Assembly: GCF_018320785.1 (NCBI RefSeq)
Contig: NC_054868.1
Location: forward strand, 44,027,874-44,091,873
From: Cheilinus undulatus
Taxonomy: Eukaryota > Chordata > Actinopteri > Labriformes > Labridae
DNA length: 64,000 nucleotides
Direction of reading: 5' to 3'
The notes under the pieces were generated by a model, which ran no database searches, was not told where the DNA came from, and saw only the letters and a list, made by a program, of their open reading frames with translations. Shown in pieces: positions 59,457 through 64,000 of the stretch (positions are counted from its first letter, which is position 1; each line of letters opens with the position of its first letter). A program made the position numbers and the translations under genes.

Positions 59457-60474
59457 CAGGGGTCGTCAAGTACATTTGCACAAGAGCCAGATTTAGTTTA
59501 TTTGTATTTTCTTTCAAAATGCAGGACATTTTTAGGCATTACCAGTGAGATCTATCCCTATTATCTGTAATGCAGCAGGCCACAAGGACACAGGTCTGAC
59601 AACAGAGTTGGCTGGGTCCCTGAAAATCCCAGAGAATGGGCCCTCCACAGTTGTGGTTTAGTACCAGTGTTAACTCATTTTTGCCACTTTTAACCCCTTT
59701 TTGATCATTTTTGTGCCTTTTTGCTTCTTTAACCCAATATTGTGCAAAATTTAACCCCTTTTTAACCACTTTACTTGCATGTTTTATCCCCTTTTTGCAA
59801 CTCTTATCCATTTTTGACACTTATCTTCTATTTTTGCCACTTTTTAACCCCTTTTCATTACATTTTTTGACAATTTTTGCAACTTTAAAAACATTTTTTG
59901 CCACTTCCAACCGATTTTTGATACTTTTTGCCTCCCCTTTGTGCCACTCTTTTATCCATTTTCACCGCTTTTCTTTTACTTTTGCCACTTTTTAAACCCT
60001 TTTCATTACTTTTTTGCTATATTTTTTGTCATTTGTAACCAATTTTTGCCCCTTTTTCCTCTTTTAACCATTTTTTGCCACATTTTATCCTCTTTTCACA
60101 ACTTTTTCTGCCAATTCCTGTCCCTTTGTGCCGCTCCACAACCCATTTTGCCACTTATCACCCATCTTTGCTGCTCTCTAACCCCTTTTCACCACTTTAT
60201 CTGGTCATTTTTGCAGCACTTCTGCCAACCTTATCCCCTTCTTAAAAATCTAATTATGACAGTAAAGTTCAGTAAAAACAGATCAAATGTCAAGTCATTC
60301 TAAAACTAAATCAGTGTTTATTGTGGGATGGATTTAATAGCTGTAGGCTTTTAAAGCTAAAGGATACTCTTAAACCACAACATTGTCCTTTTCTCCTTTT
60401 CTGAATTTAATGATCTTTCGGGGGTTGGACAAGAATCTTTGGGGGGCCTGATATGGCCCCCAGGCCACCAGTTG
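59457..60474. mobile_element. hAT element nested in Tc1 TIR, perfect 8-bp TSD
   Basis: It is flanked by identical ATATAGTG at 59449-59456 and 60475-60482; that octamer is the outer end of the Tc1 right TIR, so this element landed inside it. Ends CAGGGGTCGTCAAG and inverted CAACTGGTGGCC are weak TIRs of hAT style. The interior is a degenerate array of TTTTTGCCACTTTTTAACCC units (59670-60240). Non-autonomous. Confidence 0.8.
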
Positions 60475-60736
60475 ATATAGTGTATTACTATAAATTCAAG
60501 GTTATTAGTATCGCAGTTTTAAAAACCCTACAGTCCTCCTCTCTGGTGTTTGCAAAGGAATATTTAGCAAGCTGCCGTTTAGCTTAGCTTTGCATACAGG
60601 ATTGAAACTGACAGATAAAGTTACAAGGAAAATGTTAATGTGAATGATTTGGGTTTTTGCATGCCTCCAATCATTAAAAAGCATTTTCTTTAAAGTTGTA
60701 AAAAGTCTAAGATGAGCCATTTCTGAAGTCTGAATA

Positions 60737-60859
60737 GATATAAAGTTTTGAATCAGACATTAAAAGTTTTAGTAGTAAATATTCCCCCTGCTCCCTCTGA
60801 TATAAAGTTTTGAATCAGACATTAAAAGTTTTAGTAATAAATATTCCCCTGCTCCCTCT
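60737..60859 (+). repeat. Tandem duplication, two units of 62 and 61 bases
   Basis: The unit starting GATATAAAGTTTTGAATCAG occurs at 60737 and again at 60799, and the copies differ at only two positions (one substitution, one C deletion). This indicates a recent duplication. Confidence 0.9.
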
Positions 60860-61293
60860 GGAAACCCAAACCAAAAATATTTCTTACTGATCTTTCCATT
60901 TTTTGCTACACACAACTTTTTGTTCCTCATGCAAACAGAAATCATGGCCATAAAAATACAGATTCATTTGACAAGAAGCCCCAGTAAAAAAAAATGTTTT
61001 TCAGACTTGAAGATAAAATGTGTGTTTTTCTGAGGAACTATTTCCAGCGGTTCATCAATACAGACAATGCTCTAGTAAGTATTTTAGGCCTGAGGAAGCT
61101 GCGTGAGGAGGAGCCTCAAAATAATCCCTGCTCATTGTTACAGAGGAACATGTGTACAGTGGAACAGTGTGTGTCAGAGATGTGTTTTAATAACTTCAGA
61201 CAAAAATAGAGCTTTATGGTACAGAGGAAACAGGATTTATTCATTGTTGGTGTTTGACTTGTCGTGTAGAGTATCTCTGGTCTTATCTGGTGC

Positions 61294-61762
61294 ATTAAAG
61301 GGATACTTCAACATTTTGGCAAATTTGTCCATTGCCATATTTCCTATAGTCTTAGTTATAGGTTCGTTACCTTCAGTTGTCGGTGCAAGCTGTTTCTAGA
61401 TCGCCGCTGCCGAGTTCGGACCTGCTGTGCCAACTCAATGTAAGCAGATGGTATTCCAGCTTTCCCTCATCAAACTCATCAAATACACAATCCAACAACT
61501 CCAAAATGCTCTCGTGGACAAGTTGTGACTTGTACATTCACCACGCTATGAAATAATCATGGAACATTACGAGACAGAGATGTTTTAAAGCTAAATGCAA
61601 AGCCGGAACTACACTCCAGACATGGCTGCTGCACTGTGTCACTCCGCCCAGTGGTTTACTCAAGAAATAGTTCCGAGTATTTGCTTCATGTGTCGTAATG
61701 TTACATAATTATACGTTATTATTTCATAGCGTGATGAATGTACAGGTCACGACTCATAAGGG
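61294..61762 (+). mobile_element. TTAA-type MITE fragment with internal inverted repeat
   Basis: The left end TTAAAGGGATACTTCAACAT is a common MITE start in fishes. Inside, 61518-61570 and 61696-61755 are inverted relative to each other (TGTACATTCACCACGCTATG versus CATAGCGTGATGAATGTACA). A clear right TIR is missing. Confidence 0.6.
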
Positions 61763-62319
61763 GTTAAAAAGATCTAGGTGGGAGCCAGGCCATTAAGAGC
61801 TTTAAAAGTAAACATTAAAAACACTTCTAAAACATACTGGGGGCCAGTGTAGAGAGGATAAATTTGGAGTGATGTGCTCAGATCTTCTAGCTTTGATACT
61901 CATTTATTACCAAAAAGTAATAAAGTGTCAAACATTTAGACAAGCTCAGTCTCTGTACTGTATGTAGCTGACAATATGGCGTTAAAAGCCGTTTTATAAC
62001 AAGTCTCCTGCAGATGTTTCTGAACATTGGCAATGGTTTCCTTATTTACAATAATGTCATTGATTTAGAGCCACAAGCACAGCTGCATCATTACTGACTC
62101 CATTCAGTGTGTTACAAGCAGCTGGAACTGGCATTCGTATAATTTGCCATCAGCTTTTGGCAGGCATACAGTGACATTTCACCTGTTTTACTTCTTTCTT
62201 GTTTTCATTTGTGGCACAAGAGCAACAGGTGTTAAATATGAAATGTGGTTCACCTTCTCTGAATACTGCTGACATTTTCACGCCTCTGTGTTTGCAGCCG
62301 AGGTTTGATGTTTTTGGGT

Positions 62320-62460
62320 TGTCTGGGATCGATCTTGTGATCTTGATATCTCAGGAACTTTTTGAGGGATTGTCTCCAAACTATGTGCAAATGTTCACTC
62401 TGACTTGGGGATGAACAGGTTCGATTTTTTTAGGAGGTCAGAGGTCATTACGTCCCTTTT
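62320..62460 (+). repeat. Dispersed repeat fragment
   Basis: GATCTTGATATCTCAGGAAC then CAAATGTTCACTCTGACTTG then GGTCAGAGGTCA is the layout of a dispersed fish repeat. It continues with no coding content. Confidence 0.45.
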
Positions 62461-62589
62461 TTGCCTCTTACGTAATTTTGATGAATCATACTACCACAGA
62501 AACCCCCAATCCTCTTCTTGACCCACCACTGTACTGTCACTGTTTGGTGACAGTATGCTTCACATGGTGAGAACATGCAAGAAACACCC

Positions 62590-63900
62590 TGTCCAACTGG
62601 GATTTGAACCAGGAACCTTCTTGCCGTGAGCAGGCCAGCCCACAGAATTGGCAGAGCCCCCCAGAAAACAGTGAATGGGCCCCCCACAGTTGAGATTTAC
62701 TGACTATATCAATGGATGGATCAGTAGGTGCTAGCATCCTGGCTAACAGTTACCTCATTCTGGAGCTGAAAAGTTTGTGAAGCTATCATTGGGTTCTGAT
62801 GTTTAAGTTATTTATGCATGACATGTAGGCTAATTATAGCCAGAAAATTAATTTTTTTCGGATCTGAAATGTTTATTTCACTTTCTAATGAAATCTAAAA
62901 AAATCTAAATTTCCATAAAATTTAACTTTTTTTTTGTTTTAATCTCATTTGATACATTTGGTGTTTTTGGTAACTGATAATCCACTAGAGGGCATTTTTA
63001 TCATTTATCAGATTGTATTCAGAAGTTTATTTTTTAGTCATTTATGATCATTTTGATTTGATATAGTTATCTTAAAAGTATGTATTAAATATGATACAAC
63101 AGGCTTTAAGGGGTTAAACCAATTTTGTGCCACTTTTTAACCATTTTACTGCCATTTTTGCTGATTTTAGCCAATTTTCTGCCAATTTCAACCCATTTTT
63201 CCACTCTTTAACCACTTTTCACCATTTTTAGCACCAATTTTTGCTACTTTTAGAAAATTTTATTTGCCACTTTAAATACATTTTTGCCGTTTTTAATAGT
63301 TTTTGCCACTTTTTAACCACCTTTCAACATTTTTACTGCCATCTTTTGCCACAATAGCAAACATTGCCACTTTTTAACTGCTTTTCCCCATTTTTACTGC
63401 ACATTTTGCCAGTTTTTCCTTTCTTAACACATATTTGCTGCTTAATTCCATTGTTTTCCTCTTTTAACCCATTTCTGCCACTTTTAACCAAGTTTTGCCA
63501 CACTTTAACCACTTTTCACCTCTTATTTCTGACAATTTGGCTACTTTTTATCTGCTTTTTGCCAGTTTAACAGCCATTTTGCCACTTCTTCCTAATTTTT
63601 CCCTTCTTTTGCAATTATTTAATTATTTTTTCCATTGCAGCTTTCTTTAATTCCTTCTACTTTACTCTCTGGTATCCTGACATTTGTGCACATCTTTGCT
63701 TAGCTTTGAGCATTACCAATAAAAAGTAAAGAAAATGGGTTTACATTTTGAAATAATTTAGGTAATTTTGTAATCCAGATTAAATGTAAATATGTTTTTT
63801 GTAGTTAAATTATTTTCTGACCTCCATGGGCTCCACATTTGGCTAGGCCCCTGAAAGCTTTCCCCCTATCCCCCCTTATAGGTGGACTTGGCTGTGAGGT
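62590..63900. mobile_element. hAT-like element with TTTTTGCC array
   Basis: GTGAATGGGCCCCCCACAGTTGAG near 62674 parallels GAGAATGGGCCCTCCACAGTTG in the nested hAT at 59457. Both contain the same degenerate TTTTTGCCACTTTTTAACC array (here 63110-63610). The right part has GGCTCCACATTTGGCTAGGCCCC. Ends and TSD are not resolved. Confidence 0.5.
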
Positions 63901-64000
63901 AATGGCGCTAACCCCTGAATCACTGCACAGCTAAATGATGCCCTAAATTTCCCCAACTGTTTTGTACTTAGTGCACAGATAGATAGAGACGCTTTTGTCT

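Larger units (their letters stand above)
56607..60482 (+). mobile_element. Tc1-like element split by four nested insertions
   Basis: The left end CATTATGTTGACAAAAATGT and the inverted right end CACTATATGGACAAAAGTAC are matching TIRs with TA on both outer flanks (56605-56606, 60483-60484). Collinear Tc1 pieces lie at 56607-57109, about 57662-57689, 58544-58867, 59369-59456 and 60475-60482. They carry ELSTSTGI-type N-terminal relics, then FLFQHDCTPAHNAGTIKTW and YWPSQNPVLNP of the catalytic domain. The pieces sum to about 0.9 kb, so the enzyme was already deleted and is also frame-broken. The four inserts are listed separately. Confidence 0.75.

Noticed and set aside
59539..60303. Long frames rich in Phe, Leu and Lys
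   Set aside because: They are translations of the TTTTTGCC array in a hAT element.
1..64000. CRISPR arrays, operons or bacterial features
   Set aside because: Introns, SINEs and vertebrate genes show eukaryotic nuclear DNA; no regularly spaced direct repeats were seen.

Overview
The window looks like teleost fish nuclear DNA, probably from a percomorph. It is AT-rich, has intron-split genes with GT-AG junctions and AATAAA signals, and is dominated by DNA transposons of the kinds common in ray-finned fishes (Tc1/mariner, hAT, TTAA-type MITEs, tRNA-derived SINEs). The species was inferred from composition and repeat style only.

Three genes can be supported, all on the + strand. (1) 11.5-21.4 kb: a four-exon gene for an 86-residue DAPIT/ATP5MK-like mitochondrial ATP-synthase accessory protein, with a CCAAT/CRE-like/ETS-like promoter and a 9.2 kb intron full of transposons. 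(2) About 27.6-42.6 kb: a SOCS1-type cytokine-signalling suppressor of 245 residues, with a kinase-inhibitory-like segment, an SH2 domain and a SOCS box. Its coding region is split by two introns, it has an IRF-like promoter, and its 5' leader holds a cluster of upstream AUGs. (3) 48.2-49.1 kb: the CpG-rich promoter and first coding exon of caskin1. The remaining exons are not visible, so the first intron should run past the right edge. Two further minus-strand open segments with splice signals (24.26-24.45 kb and 46.90-47.12 kb) may be exons of unrecognised genes.

Layout: 1-11.3 kb, repeat-rich intergenic DNA (Tc1 relics, a GCTAA-rich array, hAT and MITE fragments). 11.5-21.4 kb, the DAPIT-like gene. 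21.4-27.6 kb, intergenic DNA with SINEs, a decayed Tc1, an orphan exon candidate and a hAT insertion with a perfect 8-bp target duplication. 27.6-42.6 kb, the SOCS1-like gene with repeats in its introns. 42.6-48.2 kb, AT-rich intergenic DNA with one unexplained GC-richer island. 48.2-64 kb, caskin1 promoter, exon 1 and first intron, which contains a long-TIR mariner-like element, polypyrimidine tracts and a Tc1-like element split by at least four other transposons (56.6-60.5 kb).

The genes do not form a pathway: they are a mitochondrial energy protein, an immune-signalling inhibitor and a synaptic scaffold. The most interesting regulatory structure is the multi-uORF leader of the SOCS1-like gene. 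The most interesting architecture is the nested transposon stack in the caskin1 intron.
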